NCBI RefSeq assembly: GCF_019669965.1
Contig: NZ_AP019781.1
Location: 2,171,092-2,235,091 of the forward strand
Direction of reading: 5' to 3'
DNA length: 64,000 nucleotides
Source: Methanoculleus chikugoensis
Lineage (GTDB): Archaea > Halobacteriota > Methanomicrobia > Methanomicrobiales > Methanoculleaceae
The translations under genes and the position numbers were made by a program. Shown one piece after another: positions 36,237 to 44,303 of the stretch. The notes beneath the pieces were generated by a model. The model ran no database searches, was not told the DNA's origin, and was given only the letters and a program-made list of their open reading frames with translations. Numbering within the stretch: the first letter of the stretch is position 1; each line of letters opens with the position of its first letter.

Positions 36237-37088
36237 GTGCAGAGAAGGGATATTCCAGCAGGGGAGAAGCAGTATGATGTCGAGCATCTGGCATCGAGAC
36301 AGGACGTCGACAGCCTGATCGAGGCGTTGCAGAGCGGCGATCCGACCGCCCGCCGGAGCGCCGCCCTCGGCCTCGGCGCGCTCGGGGAATGGCGGGGAGT
36401 GGATCCCCTCATCCGGGCGCTCACCGATCCGGTGCAGGACGTCCGGGAGGGAGCGGCGAACGCGCTCGTCATGGTCGGAACACCGGCGGTCGAACCGCTG
36501 ATCGACCTCCTTGAACGTCCCGGGGCCGGGGCGGCCTACGGGGTGCCGCGGGAGTCGGCCGACCAGGGCATCACCCAGGTCGACCTCCTCGGCGGGCCCG
36601 AGGGGATACCCCCCGAAAAGAGGAGGCTCCGGCACGGGAGCGGGATCACCCAGCACGACGTACTCGGGGGGCCGGAGGATATCAGGAAGGCGGGAGCAGG
36701 AGCGTCCCGCGACACGGAGCAGGAGATTACCCAGCACGATCTCCTCGGCGGGCCGGGGGATGTGGGGACGAGAAAGAGCCTCCGGCACCGCGAACTCGCC
36801 CAGCACGATCTCCTTGGCGGCCCGGAGGATGCGAGGGAGCACGAGCGGCTCTTCCCCGGAGCGAGGTGGGCCGGCGTCGTGCCGGAGGAGGTCACTCCCG
36901 GCACGGCGCTGCGCCGGGCCTACGCCGCCGTCATCCTCGGCGAGATCGCCGATCCGCGGGCGGAAGGGGCGCTCAGCCGGGCGCTCTCCGACACCGATCC
37001 CGGCGTCCGGAGGTCGGCCGAGGACGGGATGGCGCGGTTCCGGGAGAGGCGGGGTGAGGCTACGCCCGTCCCGCCGGCATCGCGTTGA
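36237..37088 (+). CDS. HEAT/PBS-lyase repeat protein with a QHDLLGGPED repeat insert
   Basis: A 283-residue protein. HEAT repeats lie at about 20-95 (DVDSLIEALQSGDPTARRSA, GVDPLIRALTDPVQDVREGA, AVEPLIDLLERPG) and 224-270 (LRRAYAAVILGEIADPRAEG). Between them is an insert with four copies of (I/L)TQHDLLGGPED-like sequence at 112-124, 137-149, 164-176 and 187-199, joined by Arg/Lys-rich spacers. The paralogue 0.8 kb downstream has only a short linker there. It has no signal or membrane helix, so is probably cytoplasmic, in a scaffolding role. GTG 36237 (or 36234) follows GAGGTGAT. I know no family for the insert. Confidence 0.78.
   Translation: MQRRDIPAGEKQYDVEHLASRQDVDSLIEALQSGDPTARRSAALGLGALGEWRGVDPLIRALTDPVQDVREGAANALVMVGTPAVEPLIDLLERPGAGAAYGVPRESADQGITQVDLLGGPEGIPPEKRRLRHGSGITQHDVLGGPEDIRKAGAGASRDTEQEITQHDLLGGPGDVGTRKSLRHRELAQHDLLGGPEDAREHERLFPGARWAGVVPEEVTPGTALRRAYAAVILGEIADPRAEGALSRALSDTDPGVRRSAEDGMARFRERRGEATPVPPASR
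36570..36833 (+). repeat. Four in-frame tandem units within HEAT gene 1
   Basis: Four units spaced 25, 27 and 23 codons apart share CAGCACGAyCTCCTCGGCGG-like DNA. They differ at many third positions, so the protein pattern (Q-H/V-D-L/V-L-G-G-P) is better kept than the DNA. That favours selection over recent duplication. Confidence 0.7.
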
Positions 37089-37347
37089 TTCCAGAGCGGA
37101 CCGCTCTTCTCTTTTGGCGTGTCGGGAGCATCTTCGGACCAAAAGGCCCTCGTAGGGGCGGTAGAGCCGGGGGTATATATGGGTGGCCCTCACATGTTAG
37201 ACACCTTAGGCACCCCGGGTGCAGCCATGACCCCGAACTCCGGGAGAGGTATACCCCCTTTTCGGAGTACCTTTGACATGGGTCTTCACATTCCTGGCTG
37301 TACGAGAAAGCAGCCGCCGGGCGTAGACCGATTCCGGGCGTGACGAT
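37089..37347 (+). other. Intergenic region
   Basis: There is no convincing gene. GGTATATATGGG at about 37171-37182 is TATA-like and may drive the following small genes. A plus-strand frame from 37119 to 37343 crosses it but has no ribosome site or recognisable pattern. Confidence 0.4.
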
Positions 37348-37518
37348 ATGCCGCGCAAGGAGGTCGGCCCGGACGGGCAGCCTCTACCACCCTCCGGGGG
37401 GACCGTTCCATCGTTCTCTTACGAGTTTTTCCCAGATGGCGGCGGTTGCCTATGCAAAACAGCGAGCCCGGAGGAGACATGGGATCTCTTTGCCGGGTTC
37501 AAGAGAGTTATACCATGA
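37348..37518 (+). CDS. 56-residue hypothetical microprotein
   Basis: The protein starts MPRKEVGPDGQPLPPSGG, then VPSFSYEFFPDGGGCLC and ends with ETWDLFAGFKRVIP. It has a plausible amino acid balance, a CxC pair and aromatic residues. Its stop overlaps the next start as ATGA (37515-37518), so the two are probably translated together. Upstream GGCGTGAC gives a weak ribosome site. No family is known to me; it has no signal peptide. Confidence 0.55.
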   Translation: MPRKEVGPDGQPLPPSGGTVPSFSYEFFPDGGGCLCKTASPEETWDLFAGFKRVIP

Positions 37519-37673
37519 CAGCAGAAACAACCGGAAACTACGCCGTCTATTACTGTGGCAGGTGCCATCACCGATGGAGAGGAGAATCTACCAGTGGGCC
37601 CGTCAAATGTCCGATATGTCGAAACTACAGCACCATCGGGCGCACGGAACCGAGAAATCGGCGGAGGCAGTGA
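37515..37673 (+). CDS. Small zinc-ribbon protein
   Basis: A 52-residue protein starting MTAETTGNYAVYYCGRC, with CGRCHHRWRGE and later VKCPICRNYST, making a CxxC...CxxC zinc ribbon. It ends in a basic tail (TEPRNRRRQ). The ATGA overlap with the preceding microprotein decides this start over an in-frame ATG at 37446. It could bind RNA, DNA or a partner; it lies between two HEAT-repeat genes. Confidence 0.65.
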   Translation: MTAETTGNYAVYYCGRCHHRWRGESTSGPVKCPICRNYSTIGRTEPRNRRRQ

Positions 37674-37853
37674 CGGGCGTCGCCTTGAGCCCGGGAGGCC
37701 ATGTGCGATCGGGATCGTGGCGGTCGCATGGCCCTTACCCCCGCCCTCTCGTTTGAAGACCGTCATTGCCCTGCGGGGTCTCGCCCGGAGGGCGGAGTGG
37801 ACGCTCTCTCGGATCAGGGTCTTCGGACGCCCCCAGAGACCGCCTTACGAAAG

Positions 37854-37862
37854 TTATTATAT
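37854..37862 (+). promoter_or_regulatory. TATA box of HEAT gene 2
   Basis: TTATTATAT, identical to that of HEAT gene 1, lies 25 bases before the ribosome site GGAGGCGA (37888-37895). This supports a separate promoter and a TTG start at 37901. Confidence 0.62.
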
Positions 37863-37900
37863 CGACCGTTCGCCATACACCGGTCACGGAGGCGAAAAGA

Positions 37901-38818
37901 TTGGAGCAAGGGAGACGGTTCAACATCGATCGCCTGCGGGCCGAGGAGGACGTAAACGGCCTGGTCGAGGCGATCGAGAGCGATGACGGCCTGACCCGCC
38001 AGCGGGCCGCCCTGGCGCTCGGGGACTTCGGCGGTGCCGAAGCGGTCGGGCCGCTCATCCGGGCGCTTGGCGACCCGCTGACGGCGGTGCGGGAGGCGGC
38101 GGCGGACTCGCTCACGCTGCTCGGGAGCCCGGCGGTCGGGCCGCTGGTCGAACTCCTCGATAACCCGGAGGCGGCGGGGAGGTACGACAAGCCGGGGGCC
38201 GCCGCCGGCCCGACGACCGTGACCGGCCCCGGGGGCCGGACCTGGGAGATCGCGACCGGGAGGGACCTCCGCCGGGTCTACGCGGCCGCCATCCTCGGCG
38301 AGATCAGCGACCCTGCCGCGGTCGAGCCCCTCGTCCGGGCGCTCAAGGATGCAAGCGACGACCTCCGGTGCCAGGCGTCCGGGGCGCTCCCGAAGTTCGG
38401 GAGCGGGGCGGTGGAGCCGCTCACGGCGATGCTCGCCGATGCCGACACGGACGTCCGGATCGTCGCGGCCGGCGTCCTCGGCGATACCGGCAACCCGGCT
38501 GCGGTCGAGCCCCTCATCGGGGCGCTCCGGGACGAGAACGTCGATGTCCGGGGGGCGGCGGGAGGCGCCCTCTTTCGGATGGGCGATGCCGCGGTCGAGC
38601 CGCTGATCGCGGCGACGAAGGACGCCGACAGGAACGTCCGGCTCTATGCGGCGGGAGCGCTCAAGTACATCGGCAACCCGCGGGCAATCGACGCGCTCCA
38701 GGATCTCGCCCGGAACGGGGATACGGAGGAGAGGAGCGTCGCGCAGGACGCGATCGAGGCGATCCGGATGGTCAGTGGGAAGGGCGCGCCGGAGCCTTCG
38801 CCGCCGACCTCCCGATAA
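37901..38818 (+). CDS. HEAT/PBS-lyase repeat protein 2
   Basis: A 305-residue protein made almost entirely of about eight HEAT repeats of roughly 31 residues: AVGPLIRALGDPLTAVREAA, AVEPLVRALKDASDDLRCQA, AVEPLTAMLADADTDVRIVA, AVEPLIGALRDENVDVRGAA and AVEPLIAATKDADRNVRLYA. It shares the N-terminal plan (FNIDRLRAEEDVNGLVEAIES) with HEAT gene 1. The TTG start is chosen from ribosome site GGAGGCGA and the TATA box; no ATG lies in a sensible place. It is likely a cytoplasmic binding scaffold or a lyase-like factor; the partner is unknown. Confidence 0.85.
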   Translation: MEQGRRFNIDRLRAEEDVNGLVEAIESDDGLTRQRAALALGDFGGAEAVGPLIRALGDPLTAVREAAADSLTLLGSPAVGPLVELLDNPEAAGRYDKPGAAAGPTTVTGPGGRTWEIATGRDLRRVYAAAILGEISDPAAVEPLVRALKDASDDLRCQASGALPKFGSGAVEPLTAMLADADTDVRIVAAGVLGDTGNPAAVEPLIGALRDENVDVRGAAGGALFRMGDAAVEPLIAATKDADRNVRLYAAGALKYIGNPRAIDALQDLARNGDTEERSVAQDAIEAIRMVSGKGAPEPSPPTSR

Positions 38819-38880
38819 CGTATCTTTTTTCGGGAGATCCCCGGCTGGGACTCCCCCGGTCGTAGCGAAAAAATGTTCTT

Positions 38881-40131
38881 TTATCCCCTTCTCCTTACCC
38901 GCACCGACTCCGCGTGGGCGTGGAGCCCCTCCGCGTCGGCGATCATCTCCACCACGTCGCCGATGGCCTCGAGCCCCTCCCGCGTGATCACCTGCACCGT
39001 CGAGCGCCGGCAGAAGTGGTTCACGTCGAGGCCGGAGTAGAGGCTGGCATAGCCTGCCGTCGGGAGGACATGGTTCGTCCCCGAGGCGTAGTCGCCGCAG
39101 GCCACCGCCGCGTAGGGGCCGACGAAGATCGACCCGGCGCTCCGGATCCGGTTGAGGACGGCAAGCGGGTCGGCCACCTGGACGGAGAGGTGCTCAGGGG
39201 CGATGCCGTCGACCGTCGCCACCCCCTCGTCGAGGTCGCGGACCACGATGTAGCCGGAGTGCTCAAGCGCCTTCTCCACGATCTCGCGGCGCTGTGCACT
39301 CGCCGCCATCCGCTTCACCTCGGCACCGACACGGTCGGCGAGGGTCGCGTCGGTGGTTACGAGGACGCAGGCGGCGTTCGGGTCGTGCTCGGCCTGGGCG
39401 AGAACGTCGGCCGCGACGAACGTCGGGTTCGCCGTCCCATCGGCGAGGATCGCGATCTCGCTCGGGCCCGCCGGGAAGTCGATCTCGGCTGCGTCGCGGA
39501 GAAGCATCTTCGCCGCGGTGACGTAGACGTTCCCCGGGCCGACGATCTTCTCCACCCGCGGGACCGTATCGGTCCCGAGCGCCATCGCCGCGATTGCCTG
39601 GGCTCCCCCGACCCGATAGACCTCGTCGACCCCGGCGATGTCGAGCGCGACGAGGGTGATCGGATTGACCGGCGGCGGGGTGCAGCAGCAGATCTCCGCG
39701 ACCCCCGCGACCTTCGCCGGGATCGTGCACATCAGCGCCGTCGAGGGGTATGCCGCCCGCCCGCCGGGGACGTAAGCCCCGACCCGGGATAAGGGAGTCG
39801 TCTTGACGCCGAGGGTGATCCCGGGCTCCACTTCCTGCAGCCAGAGATCGCGACCGCGTTGCAGTTCATGAAACCGGCTGATCCGCTCCTCCGCCTCCAC
39901 GAGGCTCGCGACCAGCTGCGCATCCACCTCGTCGTAGGCCGCCTCCCGCTCCTCCTCGCTGACGGCGATCTCCGCGAGATCGATCCCGTCGAACTTCTTC
40001 GTCAGGTCGAGCAGGGCGGCATCGCCCTGCTCCCGCACCCTCCCGATAATATCGGAGACCGGTCCCTTCACCCGGTCAAGATCCGACCGCCGTCCCGCGA
40101 TCCAGGTCTCGATATCCAGCGCCTGCCACAT
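38881..40131 (-). CDS. hisD: Histidinol dehydrogenase
   Basis: HisD performs the last two oxidations to histidine (zinc, NAD). The 416-residue protein has VGAYVPGGRAAYPSTALM, GPGNVYVTAAKMLL, DFPAGPSEIAILAD, LAQAEHDPNAACVLVT and the C-terminal ASGTNHVLPTAGYASLYSGL, in the right order. His residues in AEHDP and TNHVLPT are zinc ligands or catalytic residues by homology. It stands alone, divergent from tupA1. Confidence 0.95.
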   Translation of the reverse strand: MWQALDIETWIAGRRSDLDRVKGPVSDIIGRVREQGDAALLDLTKKFDGIDLAEIAVSEEEREAAYDEVDAQLVASLVEAEERISRFHELQRGRDLWLQEVEPGITLGVKTTPLSRVGAYVPGGRAAYPSTALMCTIPAKVAGVAEICCCTPPPVNPITLVALDIAGVDEVYRVGGAQAIAAMALGTDTVPRVEKIVGPGNVYVTAAKMLLRDAAEIDFPAGPSEIAILADGTANPTFVAADVLAQAEHDPNAACVLVTTDATLADRVGAEVKRMAASAQRREIVEKALEHSGYIVVRDLDEGVATVDGIAPEHLSVQVADPLAVLNRIRSAGSIFVGPYAAVACGDYASGTNHVLPTAGYASLYSGLDVNHFCRRSTVQVITREGLEAIGDVVEMIADAEGLHAHAESVRVRRRG

Positions 40132-40265
40132 GAGGAACAGGGTCGGCGGGCAGGAGCGTTAAGGTTTCGCCACCCTCCTGCGGTGGCGAGCGTTCATCAC
40201 ACTCCCCGACGGGAATGCCTCCCCTCCGGATAGCAGGTGTGTAAAACAGGTTGATATTTTGAATT

Positions 40266-40277
40266 TAGTAATTACTA
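40266..40277 (+). promoter_or_regulatory. Palindrome TAGTAATTACTA before tupA1
   Basis: A perfect 12-base palindrome abuts an AT-rich block (TATAAAAATAATTAAATATA, 40276-40295) that must contain the tupA1 promoter, starting about 43 bases before the ATG. Its place just upstream of the TATA region suggests an operator or activator site, perhaps answering tungstate or molybdate. Confidence 0.5.
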
Positions 40278-40319
40278 TAAAAATAATTAAATATAATCCC
40301 TGACCGATTCCGCCCCCGT

Positions 40320-41249
40320 ATGAGATCGAGATCATGGATGTCCCTGGCGGGCATCATGGTAGTGCTGCTCGCAGCATGCGCCGTCTCCGTTACAGCACAG
40401 GAGGCAGCAGATCCGGGCGTGCTCCGGATAGCAACGACGACGAGCCTGTACGATACAGGCCTTCTTGATCAACTCGAGACGATGTATGAGAACACGTCCG
40501 GTGTTGACGTGCAGATCACCGCCCAGGGCACAGGCCAGTCACTCGATACCGCGCGACGCGGCGATGTTGACATGGTGCTCGTCCATTCGCCGTCGCTTGA
40601 GCAGCAGTTCATCGACGAAGGCTACGGCATCAATGAGCGGTGCTTCGCCTACAACAACTTCCTTATCGTCGGGCCCGAGTCCGACCCGGCGGGGATCGCG
40701 AACATGACCCCGGTGGAGGCCTTCCAGGCGGTCTACACCGCCGGCACGAACAACACGCCGGGCGTGGCGTTCGTCTCCCGTGGTGACGAATCCGGTACCC
40801 ACACCCGGGAGAAGGAGATCTGGACGGCAGCCGGCTACAATTACACCCAGGAGATCCAGGACTCCGGGAACTGGTACCTCGAGACCGGGAGCGGCATGGG
40901 AGAGACCCTGACCGTCGCCAACCAGAAGAACGCCTACACGCTCTCCGACATCGGGACATTCCTTGCCTTCGAGAAGCAGTTGAACCTCATACCGCTTGTC
41001 ACCGAGGGCGACCAGCTCCTGAACCGCTACAGCGCAATTGCAGTCAACCCCGAGAAAGTGCCGGGCGTCAACATCAATGAGGCTAACAACTTCACCAACT
41101 GGATCACCTCTAATGACACGAAGGAGTTCATCGGGAACTTCGGCGTTGAGGAATTCGGTCAGCCGCTCTTTGTGCCGCTCTACGCACCGGAGTGCACGGA
41201 GCCGCCGTTCAACTGCACCTGCGCGGAGCCGGTGCCCACGCCCGCGTGA
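40320..41249 (+). CDS. tupA: Tungstate ABC transporter substrate-binding protein (copy 1)
   Basis: A 309-residue exported protein. After the signal (SLAGIMVVLLAACAVSVTA) come the TupA family opening RIATTTSLYDTGLLD, the second motif AQGTGQSLDTARRGDVDMVLVH, then FVSRGDESGTHTREKEIW and NAYTLSDIGTFLAF. Threonines and Ser/Arg in ATTTS and SRGDESGT bind the oxyanion in TupA. It is first in the tupABC operon. There is no clear lipobox, unlike copy 2. The C-terminal end ECTEPPFNCTC carries extra cysteines. Confidence 0.92.
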   Translation: MRSRSWMSLAGIMVVLLAACAVSVTAQEAADPGVLRIATTTSLYDTGLLDQLETMYENTSGVDVQITAQGTGQSLDTARRGDVDMVLVHSPSLEQQFIDEGYGINERCFAYNNFLIVGPESDPAGIANMTPVEAFQAVYTAGTNNTPGVAFVSRGDESGTHTREKEIWTAAGYNYTQEIQDSGNWYLETGSGMGETLTVANQKNAYTLSDIGTFLAFEKQLNLIPLVTEGDQLLNRYSAIAVNPEKVPGVNINEANNFTNWITSNDTKEFIGNFGVEEFGQPLFVPLYAPECTEPPFNCTCAEPVPTPA

Positions 41250-41322
41250 AGCCGCGCGCCGGGAGAAGATAATGAGATGTGAATAACGTGATGGGAAGGG
41301 GGAGTGAGGGGAGTGAGGGGAT

Positions 41323-42018
41323 GTGGTGAACGGGAACCCGATCGTCGAGGGGTTCATCGAGGCCATCGAGCTCATCATCGCCCTCGACCCCCAGGTGGTC
41401 GAGATCACCATCCGGTCGCTCTACGTCTCCCTCACCGCCACCTTCTTTGCCGCGCTGATCGCCCTGCCGCTCGGGGCGCTGATCTACTTCTACGAGTTCC
41501 GGGGGAAGCATGCGGTCGTCTCCACGCTGCAGACGCTGTATGCGCTCCCGACGGTCATCGTCGGCCTGGTCATGTTCCTGATGCTCTCGAACATCGGCCC
41601 CTTTGGGTTCCTCCGCCTCCTTTATACTCCCGGCGGCATGATCGCCACCCAGACGGTTCTCATCATACCGCTCCTGATGGGGCTGACGGTCTCGGCGCTC
41701 TCCGGGATCGACCGGGACAAGCGCTACACGATCACCGCCCTCGGCGCGAGCAGGCTCCAGACGGTCATGACGATCATATCGGAGGCACGGTTCGCGGTCA
41801 TGGCCGGCGTCCTCCTGGGGTTCGGGCGGGCGATCTCCGAGGTTGGGACGGTGATGATCGTCGGCGGGAACATCCGGGGCGCCACCCGCGTCCTCACCAC
41901 GGCGATCGCGCTCAACACGTCGATGGCAAACTACTCCATGTCGATCGCACTCGGGATCATCCTCCTTGCGGTGGCGCTCGGGGTGAATCTCGCGCTATCC
42001 CTGGTGCAGAGGCGGTGA
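41323..42018 (+). CDS. tupB: Tungstate ABC transporter permease (copy 1)
   Basis: A 231-residue permease with about five membrane helices. It has the TupB N-terminus PIVEGFIEAIELIIALDP and the EAA-type loop ITALGASRLQTVMTIISEARFAV followed by GFGRAISEVGTVMIVGGN. The start GTG 41323 follows GAGGGGAT. A short purine-rich direct repeat (GGGGGAGTGAGGGGAGTGAGG) lies just before. It is followed by tupC after four bases. Confidence 0.93.
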   Translation: MVNGNPIVEGFIEAIELIIALDPQVVEITIRSLYVSLTATFFAALIALPLGALIYFYEFRGKHAVVSTLQTLYALPTVIVGLVMFLMLSNIGPFGFLRLLYTPGGMIATQTVLIIPLLMGLTVSALSGIDRDKRYTITALGASRLQTVMTIISEARFAVMAGVLLGFGRAISEVGTVMIVGGNIRGATRVLTTAIALNTSMANYSMSIALGIILLAVALGVNLALSLVQRR

Positions 42019-42022
42019 CGGT

Positions 42023-43108
42023 ATGGCGATCATAGAGGCACAGGGCATACGGAAGTCCTACGGCAGCCTCCTGGCCCTGCACGACGTCGACATCGCGGTT
42101 GAGGAAGGAGAGATCCTGGCACTCATCGGCCCGAGCGGCTCCGGGAAGAGCACGCTTCTCCGCGTCCTCGACCTGATCGAGCCCGCAACCGAGGGAGAAC
42201 TCTCCATTTTCGGTATCGATGTGGTCGAGGAGCGCGGCCGGTGGCTCGATCTCCGCCGCCGGATGGGAATGCTCTTTCAGCGGCCGATCGTCTTCAACGC
42301 ATCGGTCTACGACAACGTCGCGATGGGGCTCCGGTACCGGCGGGCTTCCGGCGACGAGATCGACCGGAGGGTGAGGGAGGCCCTCGAAGCCGTCGGACTC
42401 TCCCGCTACACGAGGAGCCGGGCGACCGACCTCTCCGGCGGCGAGCAGCAGCGGGTGGCGTTATCGAGGGTGCTCGTGACCGACCCGGAGGTCCTTTTCC
42501 TGGACGAGCCGACCGCAAATCTGGATCCGACATCGACTGCGACCATCGAGGAGATCGTGGTGCGGCTCAACCGCGAGGCCGGGATGACCGTCCTCATAAG
42601 CACCCACGACCTCGCGCAGGGGCAGCGGCTCGCCCACCGGGTCGGGGTGATGATCGAGGGGACGATCGCCCAGACGGGGCCCTCCAGCGACGTATTCCGC
42701 GCACCGAAGGATCGGAGGATCGCCCGGTTCGTGGGCGTCCAGAACATCATCCCCGGCCGGGTCGTCTCCCGGAGCGAGGGGCTCACCACGGTGGAGGTGG
42801 GCGGGAGGCAGATCCTCTCGGCGACCCCGCCGCCCGCCGACGAAGTCGAGATGGTCATCCGGGGCGAAGACGTCTCCCTGCACCGGAGGGAACCCATGCA
42901 CGAGGAGGCGGAGAACCTCTTCCCGGCCATGGTCACCCGCATCGAACCTGCGGCGCCGTTCGTAAACGTGACGGTCCGTTGCGGGTGCGATCTCGTCGCA
43001 CTCGTGACGGCGAGACGGGCGGATGCCCTCGGACTTCGTGAGGGGATGGAGGTCTGGGTCTCCCTCCAGGCGAAGGCGGTCCACCTCATCCCGCGGGAAG
43101 AGCGCTGA
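42023..43108 (+). CDS. tupC: Tungstate ABC transporter ATP-binding protein (copy 1)
   Basis: A 361-residue ATPase. Walker A is GPSGSGKSTLLR, the signature is LSGGEQQRVALSR, and Walker B is VLFLDEPTANLD with the H-loop STHDLAQGQRLAHR. The C-terminal 130 residues form a TOBE/Mop-like regulatory domain (EDVSLHRRE, FPAMVTRIEPAAPFVNVTV). In related transporters such a domain binds molybdate or tungstate to switch off uptake. It is the last gene of tupABC-1. Confidence 0.93.
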   Translation: MAIIEAQGIRKSYGSLLALHDVDIAVEEGEILALIGPSGSGKSTLLRVLDLIEPATEGELSIFGIDVVEERGRWLDLRRRMGMLFQRPIVFNASVYDNVAMGLRYRRASGDEIDRRVREALEAVGLSRYTRSRATDLSGGEQQRVALSRVLVTDPEVLFLDEPTANLDPTSTATIEEIVVRLNREAGMTVLISTHDLAQGQRLAHRVGVMIEGTIAQTGPSSDVFRAPKDRRIARFVGVQNIIPGRVVSRSEGLTTVEVGGRQILSATPPPADEVEMVIRGEDVSLHRREPMHEEAENLFPAMVTRIEPAAPFVNVTVRCGCDLVALVTARRADALGLREGMEVWVSLQAKAVHLIPREER

Positions 43109-43174
43109 ACCGAAATCAGGGCACTCTCCGGGTGAGGCAGCCTGCCCGGTGACGAAGAGTAAACATATTCCGGT

Positions 43175-43205
43175 TACCTTTTGTAAAAAGGGATAGTTTT
43201 AAAAA
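43175..43205 (+). promoter_or_regulatory. wtpA promoter with palindrome
   Basis: CCTTTT-GTA-AAAAGG is a perfect inverted repeat at 43175-43189, directly followed by ATAGTTTTAAAAAC (43192-43205), the likely TATA box. The ATG at 43230 has no ribosome site, so the mRNA may be almost leaderless. The palindrome is well placed for an operator. Confidence 0.5.
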
Positions 43206-43229
43206 CAGGCCACTCTCAAAAGTTATTTC

Positions 43230-44297
43230 ATGAAAAAAACCCATTTTTTGGCTCTTATCGGCCTCATCGTCGCTGCCGCAGTCCTGTTCTGCGGCTGCAC
43301 GGGGACAACCGACGACCAGACGACGACCCCCACGCCGACGGCAACCGTCGCCGAAGACGTCCAGGTGAAGGTCTTCCACGCCGGGAGCCTGACCGGACCG
43401 TTTGAGAAGGTGAAAGCTGCGTTCGAAGCCGAACATCCCGGCGTCACCGTGCTCCTCGAGCCCGCCGGCAGTGTCGACTGCATCAAGAAGGTGACCGAAA
43501 ACGGCAAGCCCGCCGATGTCCTCGCTTCGGCCGACTACGCCCTCATCCCGGAGATGATGCTGCCCGATCACGCCGACTGGTATCTCACGTTCGCGAAGAA
43601 CCGGATGGTGCTCACCTACACGAACGAGAGCAAATACGCCGACGAGATCACCGCCGAGAACTGGTATGAGATCCTCGACCGCGACGGCGTCCGGTGGGGA
43701 TTCTCCGACCCGAACTCCGATCCCTGCGGCTACCGCACCCCGATGGTGCTCCAGCTCGCCGAGACCTACTACAAGAACGACCGGATCTTCGAGACCCTTG
43801 TCAGCGAGCACAGCAACATCACCGTCACCGAAGAGAACGGCACCTACACGATCCACGCCGCCGACCCGGAGCCCGACAACGTCACCCTGACGATCCGCCC
43901 GAAAGCCGACGAACTCGTCAAGATGGTCAAATCGGGCGACCTTGACTACGCCTGGGAGTACCGGAGCGTTGCCGTCCAGAACGACCTCTCGTTCCTCGAA
44001 CTCCCCGAGGAGATCGACCTCTCGGCCGTCGCATTTGCGGATAACTACGCGACCGTCCGGACCGAGGCGAAGAAGGGCGACGGCACGACGCTTTATGCAG
44101 GCTCGCCGATCGTCTACGGCGTGACCGTCCCGAAGATCGCGGAGCACCCCGACCTTGGCGTTGCATTCGTCGAGATGCTGATCAACGCCACCGGCCAGGA
44201 GATCCTCACCGCCGACGGCCAGCCCCCGATCGTGCCTGCGGGCGGCTACGGCAGCGTCCCCGACGCCCTCCAATCGCTTGTCGAGATGCAGGAATAA
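43230..44297 (+). CDS. wtpA: WtpA-type tungstate/molybdate-binding lipoprotein (orphan)
   Basis: A 355-residue protein with an N-terminal lipid-anchor signal (VAAAVLFCGCTG, lipid Cys probably C23), a Thr/Pro spacer, then VKVFHAGSLTGPFEKVKAAFE, LLEPAGSVDCIKKV, ADVLASADYALIP, GFSDPNSDPCGYRT and YAWEYRSVAVQ. These are the archaeal ModA/WtpA family motifs, whose S, S, D, E residues hold W or Mo in octahedral fashion. No cognate wtpB or wtpC lies next to it; its neighbours are TupABC-1 and a SemiSWEET. It may use another permease. Confidence 0.92.
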   Translation: MKKTHFLALIGLIVAAAVLFCGCTGTTDDQTTTPTPTATVAEDVQVKVFHAGSLTGPFEKVKAAFEAEHPGVTVLLEPAGSVDCIKKVTENGKPADVLASADYALIPEMMLPDHADWYLTFAKNRMVLTYTNESKYADEITAENWYEILDRDGVRWGFSDPNSDPCGYRTPMVLQLAETYYKNDRIFETLVSEHSNITVTEENGTYTIHAADPEPDNVTLTIRPKADELVKMVKSGDLDYAWEYRSVAVQNDLSFLELPEEIDLSAVAFADNYATVRTEAKKGDGTTLYAGSPIVYGVTVPKIAEHPDLGVAFVEMLINATGQEILTADGQPPIVPAGGYGSVPDALQSLVEMQE

Positions 44298-44303
44298 AAC
44301 CCC

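Noticed and set aside
37119-37343. A 74-codon plus-strand frame before the microproteins.
   Set aside because: It has no ribosome site, no recognisable pattern and it covers the likely promoter GGTATATATGGG.
41296-41322. Purine-rich direct repeat GGGAGTGAGGGGAGTGAGGGG before tupB1.
   Set aside because: It is more simply a strong or duplicated ribosome-site-like stretch than a separate element.
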